This document shows positions 48,776-58,420 of a stretch of DNA of 64,000 nt, piece after piece (positions within the stretch are counted from its first letter, which is position 1; every line of letters starts with the position of its first letter). A model generated the notes under the pieces. The model was not told where the DNA came from. It ran no database searches and saw only the letters and a list, made by a program, of their open reading frames with translations. Made by a program: the position numbers and the translations under genes. The stretch covers positions 3,286,001 to 3,350,000 of the forward strand of contig NC_007651.1 in the NCBI RefSeq assembly GCF_000012365.1. Direction: 5' to 3'. The stretch is from Burkholderia thailandensis E264. Its GTDB lineage: Bacteria > Pseudomonadota > Gammaproteobacteria > Burkholderiales > Burkholderiaceae.

Positions 48776-50482
48776 ATGACCCATCCTCTGTTCACGAAGC
48801 ATGAAGACACGTTGAAGCACGCGCTCTCCACGATCGAAACGCGCGGCTACTGGAGCCCGTTCGCCGAGATGCCGAGCCCCAAAGTGTACGGGGAAAGCGC
48901 CAACGCAGACGGCGAAGCAGCATTCAAAGCCCAACTCTACAAACCCTTCGAACTCGATCAGCCCGCCTCTGGCGGAACGGTCGGCGCCGAGCGCTCGCCG
49001 TACGGATTTGCACTCGGCATCCGCTACCCGAAATCTTCGCCCGACGAGTTGATCGCCGCTGCCGCCCAGGCACAGACCGCATGGCGCAAGGCCGGACCGT
49101 CCGCATGGGTCGGTGTGAGCCTTGAAATCCTCGCCCGGCTGAATCGCGCGAGCTTCGAAATCGCATACAGCGTGATGCACACCACCGGACAGGCGTTCAT
49201 GATGGCTTTCCAGGCGGGCGGGCCGCATGCGCAGGACCGCGCGCTTGAAGCCGTCGCCTACGCGTGGCACGAACTGCAGCGCATCCCCGCCGACGCCCAT
49301 TGGGAAAAGCCGCAGGGCAAGAATCCGCCGCTCGCGATGCACAAGCGCTACACGGTCGTGCCGCGCGGCACGGGGCTCGTGCTCGGTTGCTGCACGTTCC
49401 CGACCTGGAACGGCTATCCGGGCCTGTTTGCCGATCTGGCAACCGGCAACGCGGTCATCGTCAAGCCGCATCCCGGCGCGATCCTGCCACTCGCGATCAC
49501 CGTGCGCATCGCGCGCGCCGTGCTGCGTGAAGCGGGCTTCGATCCGAACGTCGTCACACTGCTCGCGACCGAAGGGAGCGACGGCGCGCTCGTCCAAGAG
49601 CTGGCGCTCCGCCCGGAGATCAAGCTGATCGACTTCACCGGCAGCTCGCAAAACGGCAACTGGCTCGAACGCAACGCGCACCAGGCACAGGTGTATACGG
49701 AGAAGGCGGGCGTCAACCAGATCGTGATCGATTCCATCGACGATCTGAAAGCCGCCGTCAAGAACATCGCGTTCTCGCTCGCGCTCTACTCCGGCCAGAT
49801 GTGCACCGCGCCGCAAAACATCTATGTTCCGCGCGACGGCATCCGCACCGCGGAAGGGCACGTCAGTTTCGACGACGTTGCACTGGCAATCGCCGGCGCC
49901 GTGCAGAAGCTGACGGGCGACCCGGCGCGCTCGGTCGAGCTCATCGGCGCGCTCCAGAACGAAGGCATCGCGGCCCGCATCGACGGCGCGCGCAAACTCG
50001 GTCGCGTGCTCGCCGACAGTCAGGCGCTCGAGCATCCGGCATTCAAGGACGCACGCGTGCGTACGCCGCTCGTGGTGCAGCTCGACGTCGCGGATCGCGC
50101 GAAGTACACGCAGGAGTGGTTTGGTCCGATCTCGTTCGTCATCGCGACCGACTCGACTGCGCAATCGCTCGATCTCGCCGGCTCGATCGCGGCCGAGCAC
50201 GGCGCGCTGACGCTGTCCGTCTATAGCACGGACGATGCCGTCGTCGAAGCGGCGCACGATGCGGCGATACGAGGCGGCGTCGCGCTGTCGATCAATCTGA
50301 CGGGTGGCGTGTTCGTCAATCAGTCGGCGGCGTTCTCCGACTTTCACGGCACGGGCGCCAATCCGGCCGCGAACGCGTCGCTCGCCGATGCAGCGTTCGT
50401 CGCGAATCGCTTCCGCGTCGTACAGAGCCGGCACCATGTTGCGCCGAAGGCCGTTCCCGCGGAAGCTGGCCAAACGGCATAA
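48776..50482 (+). CDS. paaN: phenylacetate degradation protein PaaN (aldehyde dehydrogenase)
   Basis: 568 residues. Aldehyde-dehydrogenase fold without the hydratase domain found in the fused PaaZ. Visible motifs: VPRGTGLVLGCCTFPTWNGY, IVKPHPGAILPLA, KLIDFTGSSQNGNWLE, and the catalytic Cys in ALYSGQMCTAPQNIYVPRDG. In the pathway this enzyme oxidises the semialdehyde formed after ring opening of oxepin-CoA; in PaaN-type organisms a separate hydratase opens the ring. It heads the plus-strand paa cluster. Confidence 0.88.
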   Translation: MTHPLFTKHEDTLKHALSTIETRGYWSPFAEMPSPKVYGESANADGEAAFKAQLYKPFELDQPASGGTVGAERSPYGFALGIRYPKSSPDELIAAAAQAQTAWRKAGPSAWVGVSLEILARLNRASFEIAYSVMHTTGQAFMMAFQAGGPHAQDRALEAVAYAWHELQRIPADAHWEKPQGKNPPLAMHKRYTVVPRGTGLVLGCCTFPTWNGYPGLFADLATGNAVIVKPHPGAILPLAITVRIARAVLREAGFDPNVVTLLATEGSDGALVQELALRPEIKLIDFTGSSQNGNWLERNAHQAQVYTEKAGVNQIVIDSIDDLKAAVKNIAFSLALYSGQMCTAPQNIYVPRDGIRTAEGHVSFDDVALAIAGAVQKLTGDPARSVELIGALQNEGIAARIDGARKLGRVLADSQALEHPAFKDARVRTPLVVQLDVADRAKYTQEWFGPISFVIATDSTAQSLDLAGSIAAEHGALTLSVYSTDDAVVEAAHDAAIRGGVALSINLTGGVFVNQSAAFSDFHGTGANPAANASLADAAFVANRFRVVQSRHHVAPKAVPAEAGQTA

Positions 50483-50528
50483 CCCGTTCGGCCGAGCTGC
50501 CGATCGCGCGATCGTTCACTACCATGAA

Positions 50529-50552
50529 TGAACCCGCCCGCTCGCGGGTTCA
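50529..50552. other. intercistronic stem-loop between paaN and the thiolase gene
   Basis: TGAACCCGC and GCGGGTTCA pair perfectly (9 bp) around a 6-base loop. No T-run follows, so it may protect or process mRNA rather than end transcription. Confidence 0.6.
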
Positions 50553-50570
50553 CCCTTGCCGGAACTCGAC

Positions 50571-51773
<1,203 letters not shown>

Positions 51774-51834
51774 GACGAGCCGGCAGGCGAAGGACGCATC
51801 CCGTTCATTTCGAAGGCATGACAGGAGACAGCCG

Positions 51835-52626
51835 ATGTCCTACCAAGCGATTCGCATCGACATCGATCCGGCAGCACAGATCGCGACGATCACGCTCGAT
51901 CGCCCCGACAAGCTCAACAGCTTCACGCGCAACATGCATCGCGAGCTGCAGTCGGCGCTCGACGACGTGCAGGCCGCCAACGCGCGCGCATTGATTCTCA
52001 CGGGCGCGGGCCGCGGCTTCTGCGCGGGCCAGGATCTTGCCGACCTCGATTTCACACCTGGGGCGATGACCGATCTCGGCGACATGATCGAAGCGCATTT
52101 CAATCCGCTCATTCGCCGCCTGCAAGCGCTGCCGCTGCCCGTCATCGCCGCCGTGAACGGCATCGCGGCGGGCGCAGGCGCCAATCTGGCGTTCGCGTGC
52201 GATCTCGTCATCGCGGCGAAATCGAGCAGTTTCATTCAATCGTTCGTGAAGATCGGCCTCGTTCCGGATTCCGGCGGCACGTGGTTCCTGCCGCAGCGCG
52301 TCGGCTTCGCCCGCGCGCTCGGCCTCGCGCTGACGGGCGACAAACTCGGGGCCGAACAGGCGGAGCGTTGGGGGCTCGTGTGGCGCGTCGTCGACGATGC
52401 CGAACTCACCGGTACCGCCTCGCAACTCGCCCGACAACTCGCGCAGCAGCCGACACGAGCGATCGCGGCAATCAAGCAGGCGATGCGGTCGAGCGTCACC
52501 AACACGCTCGACCAACAGCTCGATGTCGAACGCGACCTTCAGCGCGAGCTCGGGCAATCGTACGACTACGCGGAGGGCGTGCGCGCGTTCATCGAAAAGC
52601 GCGCCCCTCGCTTCGAAGGACGCTGA
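51835..52626 (+). CDS. paaG: 2-(1,2-epoxy-1,2-dihydrophenyl)acetyl-CoA isomerase
   Basis: 263 residues, crotonase family. TGAGRGFCAGQDLADLDF and NGIAAGAGANLAFACDLVI form the oxyanion hole; FIQSFVKIGLVPDSGGTWFL has Asp where hydratases often have Glu, as in PaaG isomerases. PaaG converts the ring-1,2-epoxide to oxepin-CoA. It lies between the thiolase and paaI genes, with 1 bp between its stop codon and the paaI start. Confidence 0.88.
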   Translation: MSYQAIRIDIDPAAQIATITLDRPDKLNSFTRNMHRELQSALDDVQAANARALILTGAGRGFCAGQDLADLDFTPGAMTDLGDMIEAHFNPLIRRLQALPLPVIAAVNGIAAGAGANLAFACDLVIAAKSSSFIQSFVKIGLVPDSGGTWFLPQRVGFARALGLALTGDKLGAEQAERWGLVWRVVDDAELTGTASQLARQLAQQPTRAIAAIKQAMRSSVTNTLDQQLDVERDLQRELGQSYDYAEGVRAFIEKRAPRFEGR

Positions 52627-52627
52627 G

Positions 52628-53092
52628 ATGACCGAACGCTCTCCCACGGCAACCGCCGAACGCTCCGCCGAAGCGCTTGCCCGCGCGACCGCCGAAGCAA
52701 TGTTTGCCGCGGACGCCTGCAGCCGCGGCCTCGGCATCGAGCTGCTCGAAGTGCGGCCGGGCTATGCGCGCACGTGCATGCCGGTGCGCCCGGATTTTCT
52801 GAACGGCCACCAGATCTGTCACGGCGGACTCATCTTCACGCTCGCGGATTCAACGTTCGCGTTCGCGTGCAACTCGTACAACGTCAACACCGTCGCGGCC
52901 GGCTGCTCGATCGAATTCCTGCGGCCGGTGGCGGGCGGCGACGTGCTCACCGCAGAGGCGACTGAGCAGACGCTGAACGGCCGGCACGGCATCTACGATA
53001 TTCGCGTAACGAACCGGGCGGGAGAAACCGTCGCGATGTTCCGCGGCAAATCGACCCAAATCAAAGGGACGGTGATCCCTATAGACCGTTAG
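52628..53092 (+). CDS. paaI: hydroxyphenylacetyl-CoA thioesterase PaaI
   Basis: 154 residues, hotdog fold. NGHQICHGGLIFTLADSTFA holds the conserved HGG and catalytic Asp, and NTVAAGCSIEFLRPVAGGDV is typical of PaaI. The enzyme removes CoA from dead-end ring-hydroxylated phenylacetyl-CoA, guarding against CoA loss. The start codon follows the paaG stop by 1 bp (TGAGATG), so translation is probably coupled. Confidence 0.92.
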   Translation: MTERSPTATAERSAEALARATAEAMFAADACSRGLGIELLEVRPGYARTCMPVRPDFLNGHQICHGGLIFTLADSTFAFACNSYNVNTVAAGCSIEFLRPVAGGDVLTAEATEQTLNGRHGIYDIRVTNRAGETVAMFRGKSTQIKGTVIPIDR

Positions 53093-53129
53093 CGTGCACA
53101 CGCGCTCACATAAATATATTGGAGACATC

Positions 53130-54428
53130 ATGACAACCTCGCTTCCGCTCGAACCGATCGAACGGGCGAGCCGCGACGAACTGCTCGCGCTTCAGCTCGA
53201 CCGCCTGAAATGGTCACTCGCGCACGCGTACGAGAATTCGCCCGTCTATCGGCGCAAGTTCGACGAGGCGGGCGTGCATCCGACCGATCTGAAGACGCTG
53301 GCGGATCTGGGCCGCTTTCCGTTCACGACGAAGAACGACCTGCGCGACAACTACCCGTTCGGCATGTTCGCCGTTCCACAGGAGCGCCTCTCGCGCATCC
53401 ATGCTTCGTCGGGCACGACGGGCAAGCCGACCGTGGTCGGCTACACGGCGCAAGACATCGATATGTGGGCCGGCCTCGTCGCCCGCTCGATCCGTGCGGC
53501 GGGCGCCCGGCCAGGCGACAAGGTCCATGTGAGCTACGGCTATGGCCTCTTCACGGGCGGTCTCGGCGCCCATTACGGCGCGGAGCGGGCCGGGCTCACG
53601 GTGATCCCGTTCGGCGGCGGCCAGACCGAAAAGCAGGTGCAGCTGATTCAGGACTTCCGGCCCGACATCATCATGGTGACGCCCAGCTACATGCTGTCGA
53701 TCGCCGACGAAATGGAGCGCCAGCACCTCGATCCCGCCCAGTGTTCGCTGCGGATCGGCATCTTCGGCGCGGAGCCGTGGACCAACGACATGCGCGTCGC
53801 GATCGAAAAGCGCATGGGCATCGACGCCGTCGACATCTACGGGCTCTCCGAAGTGATCGGCCCGGGCGTCGCATCGGAGTGCGTCGAAACGAAGGACGGC
53901 CCGACGATCTGGGAAGATCACTTCTACCCCGAAATCATCGATCCCGACACCGGCGAAGTGCTGCCGGACGGCGAGTTCGGCGAGCTCGTGTTCACGTCGC
54001 TCACGAAGGAGGCAATGCCGATCGTCCGTTATCGGACCCGCGACCTCACGCGCCTGCTGCCCGGCACCGCGCGCACGATGCGCCGGATGGAAAAGATCAC
54101 CGGCCGTTCGGACGACATGATGATCGTGCGCGGCGTAAACGTGTTTCCGACCCAGCTCGAAGAGCAGTTGCTCAAGCAGCGTGCGCTCGCGCCGCACTAT
54201 CAGGTCGTCCTGACGAAGGACGGGCCGCTCGACGTGCTGACGCTCAACGTCGAGCCCTGCCCGGAGACGGCGCCGGATGCAGCCGCGATCGATGCCGCAC
54301 GCCGCTCGCTCGCTCACGACATCAAGTCGCTGATCGGCGTGACCGCGATCATCAACGTGTTGCCCGTCAACGGCATCGAACGCTCGGTCGGCAAGGCGCG
54401 GCGAATCGTCGACAAGCGGCGGTCGTGA
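53130..54428 (+). CDS. paaK: phenylacetate-CoA ligase
   Basis: 432 residues from the ATG at 53130, with GGAGA just ahead. Adenylation-domain motifs: IHASSGTTGKPTVVGYT (P-loop), VDIYGLSEVIGPGVASEC, VRYRTRDLTRL and GRSDDMMIVRGVNVFPTQLE. It activates phenylacetate to phenylacetyl-CoA with ATP, the entry step of the pathway. The ring epoxidase genes paaABCDE are not in this window. No clear terminator follows. Confidence 0.94.
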   Translation: MTTSLPLEPIERASRDELLALQLDRLKWSLAHAYENSPVYRRKFDEAGVHPTDLKTLADLGRFPFTTKNDLRDNYPFGMFAVPQERLSRIHASSGTTGKPTVVGYTAQDIDMWAGLVARSIRAAGARPGDKVHVSYGYGLFTGGLGAHYGAERAGLTVIPFGGGQTEKQVQLIQDFRPDIIMVTPSYMLSIADEMERQHLDPAQCSLRIGIFGAEPWTNDMRVAIEKRMGIDAVDIYGLSEVIGPGVASECVETKDGPTIWEDHFYPEIIDPDTGEVLPDGEFGELVFTSLTKEAMPIVRYRTRDLTRLLPGTARTMRRMEKITGRSDDMMIVRGVNVFPTQLEEQLLKQRALAPHYQVVLTKDGPLDVLTLNVEPCPETAPDAAAIDAARRSLAHDIKSLIGVTAIINVLPVNGIERSVGKARRIVDKRRS

Positions 54429-54753
54429 CGCTTCGCGCATCGCGCTGGACGCCCCGCGCGCGCCGCCCGTTCCGAAACGAACCGCTTGGAGGAAAAACCG
54501 CCGCGCGATGCACGGCGGCGCGAATCACATACGTTCGATCGCGCAGACCGGCCGCGCGCCGTTCGCGCGCCCCCAGCCCCACCACCGATCCCCCCGAAAA
54601 CAAAGCGCGCCGCCCGACATGCGGACGAACGCGGCGCGCAATCCGCCGTCGCCCCAATGCAACGCTCGCGCGGCCACAGCGCGGTCACGCAATCGCACTC
54701 ACGCGGTCAAGCACCCGACGCTCGCCGCGCGCACGCGCATGCTCACGCGCCGC
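54429..54753. other. intergenic region between convergent genes, 325 bp
   Basis: No gene is supported. CCGCCG...CGGCGG near 54499-54519 can pair but lacks a T-run. Confidence 0.4.
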
Positions 54754-55872
54754 TCATGAATTGGGAAACAGCAGCCACATCCGCCCGGTCTGCTTCATCC
54801 GGCCGGCCTGGTCGCCTGCGTCGTCGCCAAGCCCCCAGAAATAGTCCGCCCGCACGCCGCCCCTGATCGCCGTTCCGACATCCTGCGCAAACACGAGGCG
54901 ATTGAGCGGCGCATTCGTCATCGGACGCGTCGTCTGCAGGAACACCGGCGTGCCGAGCGGAATCGACGACGGATCAACCGCGATCGAGCGCTCCGGCGTG
55001 AGCGGCACGCCGAGCGCGCCCACCGGGCCGTCCGCGCCGCCGCGCGGCACGTCCTCCTGCGACGGCATCTCGCGGAAGAACACAAAGCGAGGATTGGTGT
55101 CGAGCAGCGCATCGACACGCGACGGATTCGCGCGCGCCCACGCCTTGATCCCCTGCATCGTCGCCTGCCCGGCGCTGAGTTCGCCATGATCGAGCAGCCA
55201 TTTGCCGATCGAGCGGTACGGCTGGTTGTTCGTGCCGCCGTAACCGACCCGCATCACCGTACCGTCGTCGAGGACGACCCGGCCCGAGCCTTGCACCTGC
55301 AGGAAGAACGCCTCGATCGGATCGTCGACCCAGACGAGCTCGTTGCCGTTCAGCACGCCCGAGCGCATGAGCTGCGCGCGTGCCGGCATCGACGCGCCCG
55401 CGCGGTAGCCGGCGGGCCAGCGGTAGAGCGCGTACTGATACGGACCACGCCGAACCCGCGAGCCGTGCAGCAGCGGTTCGTAGTAGCCGGTCACGAGGCC
55501 GTCGAGCGTGCCGTCGTTATTCGCGAACTGGAATGGCGTGAAGTACGTCTCGAAGAAGGTGCGGGCACTGCCGACGTCGAGATCGTCGAGCCGCACGGCG
55601 GCCGCGCACGCGCGCTGCCAGTTCGCCTGCCGCGCGAGGCGTACGCAGTTCTCGCGCAGCGCGATCGTCGCGCCGATCAGGCTGTCGTCCTGCCAGCCCG
55701 GCACCTGCTGCCACGCGACGGGCGTGAGTCGCGCAGCCGCGATCTGCCCTGGTACGATCGCGGCACCCGCGGGCCGCGACGCCTGCCGCACCGGCGTGCC
55801 GCCGCATGCGGCAAGAAGCGCCGCAGCCGCGACGGCCGCAGCCCACCCGGCAAGCCGCCGGCTAAAACCCAT
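54754..55872 (-). CDS. mltA: membrane-bound lytic murein transglycosylase A
   Basis: 372 residues. The start at 55872 gives a lipoprotein signal (MGFSRRLAGWAAAVAAAALL, lipobox LAAC). The MltA domain has VTGYYEPLLHGSRVRRGPYQ, and the C-terminal 3D domain has LVFAQDVGTAIRGGVRADYF with the essential Asp residues. It cleaves peptidoglycan glycan strands to 1,6-anhydro ends from the outer membrane's inner face. It is divergent from the small membrane protein gene. Confidence 0.93.
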   Translation of the reverse strand: MGFSRRLAGWAAAVAAAALLAACGGTPVRQASRPAGAAIVPGQIAAARLTPVAWQQVPGWQDDSLIGATIALRENCVRLARQANWQRACAAAVRLDDLDVGSARTFFETYFTPFQFANNDGTLDGLVTGYYEPLLHGSRVRRGPYQYALYRWPAGYRAGASMPARAQLMRSGVLNGNELVWVDDPIEAFFLQVQGSGRVVLDDGTVMRVGYGGTNNQPYRSIGKWLLDHGELSAGQATMQGIKAWARANPSRVDALLDTNPRFVFFREMPSQEDVPRGGADGPVGALGVPLTPERSIAVDPSSIPLGTPVFLQTTRPMTNAPLNRLVFAQDVGTAIRGGVRADYFWGLGDDAGDQAGRMKQTGRMWLLFPNS

Positions 55873-55900
55873 ACAATGTCCGTTGTTGATGGAAACCGCC

Positions 55901-56044
55901 ATGTCCGATCTGCTCGACCAATACCCGATGCTCATCTTTGCGCTGGAATCGTTGCTGGCGCTCGCCCTGCTCATATTCATCGTCGTCTGGACGGCTTCGG
56001 GCAAGAAGAAGCAGCCCGGCCGGCACGACAAGCCCCAGCGCTGA
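55901..56044 (+). CDS. small single-pass membrane protein, unknown
   Basis: 47 residues (51 if the in-frame ATG at 55889 is used). One membrane helix (MLIFALESLLALALLIFIVV) is followed by a basic tail (SGKKKQPGRHDKPQR), so the tail should lie in the cytoplasm. It is below usual gene-calling length and sits 28 bp from the divergent mltA start. A coding role is supported by composition and topology only. Confidence 0.55.
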   Translation: MSDLLDQYPMLIFALESLLALALLIFIVVWTASGKKKQPGRHDKPQR

Positions 56045-56084
56045 CAGCGCCCCAATCTGCCGCGCCCCGGCGGCGCCCGCACGC

Positions 56085-56459
56085 TCAGTGCAGCGTGCGC
56101 GGCATGTGCAGCGCGAATTCGTCGACGGGCGCCTCGAAGCGCTCGCCGTCCTCCGCGACGCAAAAATACGCGCCGCGCATCGTGCCGACAGGCGTCGCGA
56201 TCACGGCCCAACTCGTGTACTCGAACTGCTCGCCCGGCTGCAGCAACGGCTGATGGCCTACGACGCCGAGCCCCTTGACCTCCTGAACCTGGTTCTCGCT
56301 ATCCGTGATGATCCAGTGCCGGGCGATCAGTTGCGCCGCCACCTGCCCTGTATTGCGGATCGTCAGCGTGTACGCGAATGCGTATTGACGGCGTTCGGGG
56401 TCGGATTGTTCCGGCAAATAGCTGGTCTTCACCGATACGCTGAATCGATACTGGCTCAT
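56085..56459 (-). CDS. apaG: ApaG protein (CO2+/Mg2+ efflux-associated family)
   Basis: 124 residues, like E. coli ApaG (125). The fibronectin-like fold has VSVKTSYLPEQSDPERRQYA, HWIITDSENQVQEVKGLGVV and GHQPLLQPGEQFEYTSW, then GTMRGAYFCV. Start at ATG 56459. Its biochemical role is unclear; it is divergent from rpe. Confidence 0.95.
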   Translation of the reverse strand: MSQYRFSVSVKTSYLPEQSDPERRQYAFAYTLTIRNTGQVAAQLIARHWIITDSENQVQEVKGLGVVGHQPLLQPGEQFEYTSWAVIATPVGTMRGAYFCVAEDGERFEAPVDEFALHMPRTLH

Positions 56460-56640
56460 GGTGGTCCCGTCGAGGTCGCCCGCCGCAGCCGCTGCCGAGG
56501 CGCCCGCCCCGCACGGCCGACGCGCCGCTTTGGTTCGGCATTCTGCTTGATGAGGCCCCGGCCCGCAACCGGGCGCCGCGCGCCGCGGCGGTAGAATGGC
56601 GTTTTTCCGTATCGCAACGCTCCCCACGCGCTTTCCGCTC

Positions 56641-57327
56641 ATGACGCAATTCCGCATCGCCCCCAGCATTCTGTCGGCCGACTTCGCGCGGCTCGGCGAA
56701 GAAGTCCGCAACGTCGTCGCCGCCGGCGCCGACTGGATCCACTTCGACGTGATGGACAACCACTACGTGCCGAACCTGACGATCGGCCCGCTTGTCTGCG
56801 AGGCGATCCGGCCGCACGTGCAGGTACCGATCGACGTGCATCTGATGGTGCGCCCGGTCGACCGGATCGTGCCGGATTTCGCGAAGGCGGGCGCGAACCT
56901 GATCAGCTTTCACCCGGAAGCGTCGGACCACATCGACCGCACGCTCGGCCTGATCCGCGATCACGGCTGCAAGGCGGGCCTCGTGTTCAATCCGGCGACG
57001 CCGCTCAACTACCTCGACCACGTGATGGACCGCGTCGATCTCGTGCTGATCATGTCGGTGAATCCGGGCTTCGGCGGTCAATCGTTCATTCCCGAGGCGC
57101 TCAACAAGCTGCGCGCAGCCCGCGCGCGCATCGACGCGTACACCGCGCGCACCGGCCGCGAGATCCATCTGGAGATCGACGGCGGCGTGAAGGCCGACAA
57201 CATCGCGGAAATCGCCGCGGCGGGCGCGGACACGTTCGTCGCGGGCTCGGCGATCTTCGGCAAGCCCGACTATCGTCAGGTGATCGGCGAGATGCGCGAC
57301 GCGCTCGCCGCCGTCAAGCGCGCGTGA
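56641..57327 (+). CDS. rpe: ribulose-phosphate 3-epimerase
   Basis: 228 residues, TIM barrel. Metal ligands and catalytic residues are in [43 protein letters not shown] and [10 protein letters not shown]. It interconverts ribulose-5-phosphate and xylulose-5-phosphate. The start at 56641 is preferred over the in-frame ATG at 56596. Its stop overlaps the gph start by 4 bp. Confidence 0.96.
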   Translation: MTQFRIAPSILSADFARLGEEVRNVVAAGADWIHFDVMDNHYVPNLTIGPLVCEAIRPHVQVPIDVHLMVRPVDRIVPDFAKAGANLISFHPEASDHIDRTLGLIRDHGCKAGLVFNPATPLNYLDHVMDRVDLVLIMSVNPGFGGQSFIPEALNKLRAARARIDAYTARTGREIHLEIDGGVKADNIAEIAAAGADTFVAGSAIFGKPDYRQVIGEMRDALAAVKRA

Positions 57328-58061
57328 GCACGATGACGACGTCGCCCTTCATCGACGCGCCGCGCATCGAAGCGGCGCTCATCGACCTCGACGGCACGAT
57401 GGTCGATACAGCAGACGATTTCACGGCCGGCCTGAACGCGATGCTCGCGCAGCTCGACGCTCGGGAAACGACGCGCGAGGAGGTGATGCGCTATGTCGGC
57501 AAGGGTTCGGAGAACCTGATTCAGTGCGTGCTCACGCCGCGCTTTTCCGAACACGACGCGAGCGCGCGCTTTGGCGAGGCACTCGCGCTCTACCAGGCCG
57601 AATACGCGAAGATCAACGGCCGCCACACGCGGCTCTACCCGGACGTCGACGCAGGCTTGCAGGCGATGCGCGACGCGGGCGTCAAGCTGGCATGCGTGAC
57701 AAACAAGCCTTACCGGTTCGCAGTCGAGCTGCTCGCGCAGTACGGCCTCTCCGGGCACTTCTGCGCGGTGTTCGGCGGCGACAGCGTGCCGCGCAAGAAA
57801 CCCGATCCGGCGCCGATGCTTGCCGCGTGCGATGCGCTCGGCGTCGCGCCGCGCGCGGCGGTCGCGATCGGCGATTCGGAGAACGACGCGCTCGCGGGCC
57901 GCGCCGCCGGAATGGCGACGCTGACCGTGCCGTACGGCTACAACCACGGCAACGCTATACAAACGATCGAATCGGATGGTATAGTCGATTCGCTTCTCGC
58001 CGCCGCGCGGCTCATTTCCGCGCATAATTCGGCAAGATCAGCGGCAAGATCAGCCATCTGA
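57324..58061 (+). CDS. gph: phosphoglycolate phosphatase (HAD family)
   Basis: 245 residues from GTG 57324 (ATG at 57333 is an alternative). HAD motifs: [14 protein letters not shown] (nucleophile Asp), CVTNKPYRF, the Lys in [11 protein letters not shown], and [16 protein letters not shown]. It dephosphorylates 2-phosphoglycolate. It is translationally coupled with rpe and lies directly before the trp leader; its 3' end seems to contain the trp promoter. Confidence 0.93.
   Translation: MSTMTTSPFIDAPRIEAALIDLDGTMVDTADDFTAGLNAMLAQLDARETTREEVMRYVGKGSENLIQCVLTPRFSEHDASARFGEALALYQAEYAKINGRHTRLYPDVDAGLQAMRDAGVKLACVTNKPYRFAVELLAQYGLSGHFCAVFGGDSVPRKKPDPAPMLAACDALGVAPRAAVAIGDSENDALAGRAAGMATLTVPYGYNHGNAIQTIESDGIVDSLLAAARLISAHNSARSAARSAI
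57956..57985 (+). promoter_or_regulatory. putative trp operon promoter inside the gph 3' end
   Basis: TATACA, an 18-bp spacer and TATAGT. It lies about 95 bp before the trpL start. The -10 box is good (5 of 6) and the -35 moderate (4 of 6). Confidence 0.4.
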
Positions 58062-58078
58062 CTTTTTCTTCCATCCGC

Positions 58079-58162
58079 ATGTTTCTGAACAAAAAACGGA
58101 GTCTGAGCAGCATCGACCGGGGAGCCTGGCCCTGGCGTCGCTGGTCGCGCCAACCTCGATGA
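58079..58162 (+). CDS. trpL: trp operon leader peptide
   Basis: 27 codons, ATG 58079 to TGA 58160-58162. Near the end it reads GAWPWRRWSRQPR, with three Trp codons within six positions (58127, 58133, 58142); Trp is otherwise rare. A hairpin with a T-run follows 6 bp after the stop codon, then trpE begins 259 bp later. This is the layout of ribosome-mediated attenuation: when charged tRNA-Trp is scarce, stalling on the Trp codons should prevent the terminator. It is too short for standard gene callers. Confidence 0.8.
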   Translation: MFLNKKRSLSSIDRGAWPWRRWSRQPR

Positions 58163-58167
58163 GGTAC

Positions 58168-58196
58168 GCTGAAGCTCGTCTTCAGCCCCGTTTTTT
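58168..58196 (+). terminator. trp attenuator terminator hairpin
   Basis: GCTGAAG (58168-58174) pairs with CTTCAGC (58180-58186), then CCCG and six T. A shorter stem ACCTC-GAT-GAGGT (58153-58165) overlapping the leader stop may be part of the competing structure. Confidence 0.75.
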
Positions 58197-58420
58197 GTTT
58201 CGCTGCGCGTCCGCGCCCCGATCGTCGTCCAACCCGCCGGCCCTGCCGCTGTCGAACGTTCCGCGTTCGGGCTGCCCGTCGGCGCGCGACGCACGATCGC
58301 CAGGCAAAGCATCCGCCGGTTCGTCCGATCCGCCCCGCGAGGGACGTGCTCCGGGCGCGAGCGCAGCGCCACGCGATCCCCGGCGCGCCGCGCCGATCGT
58401 CCCGACGACAGGACCGGAAC
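58197..58420 (+). other. untranslated stretch between the attenuator and trpE
   Basis: About 220 bp without gene or obvious element. It belongs to the trp mRNA leader if the terminator is read through. Confidence 0.4.
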
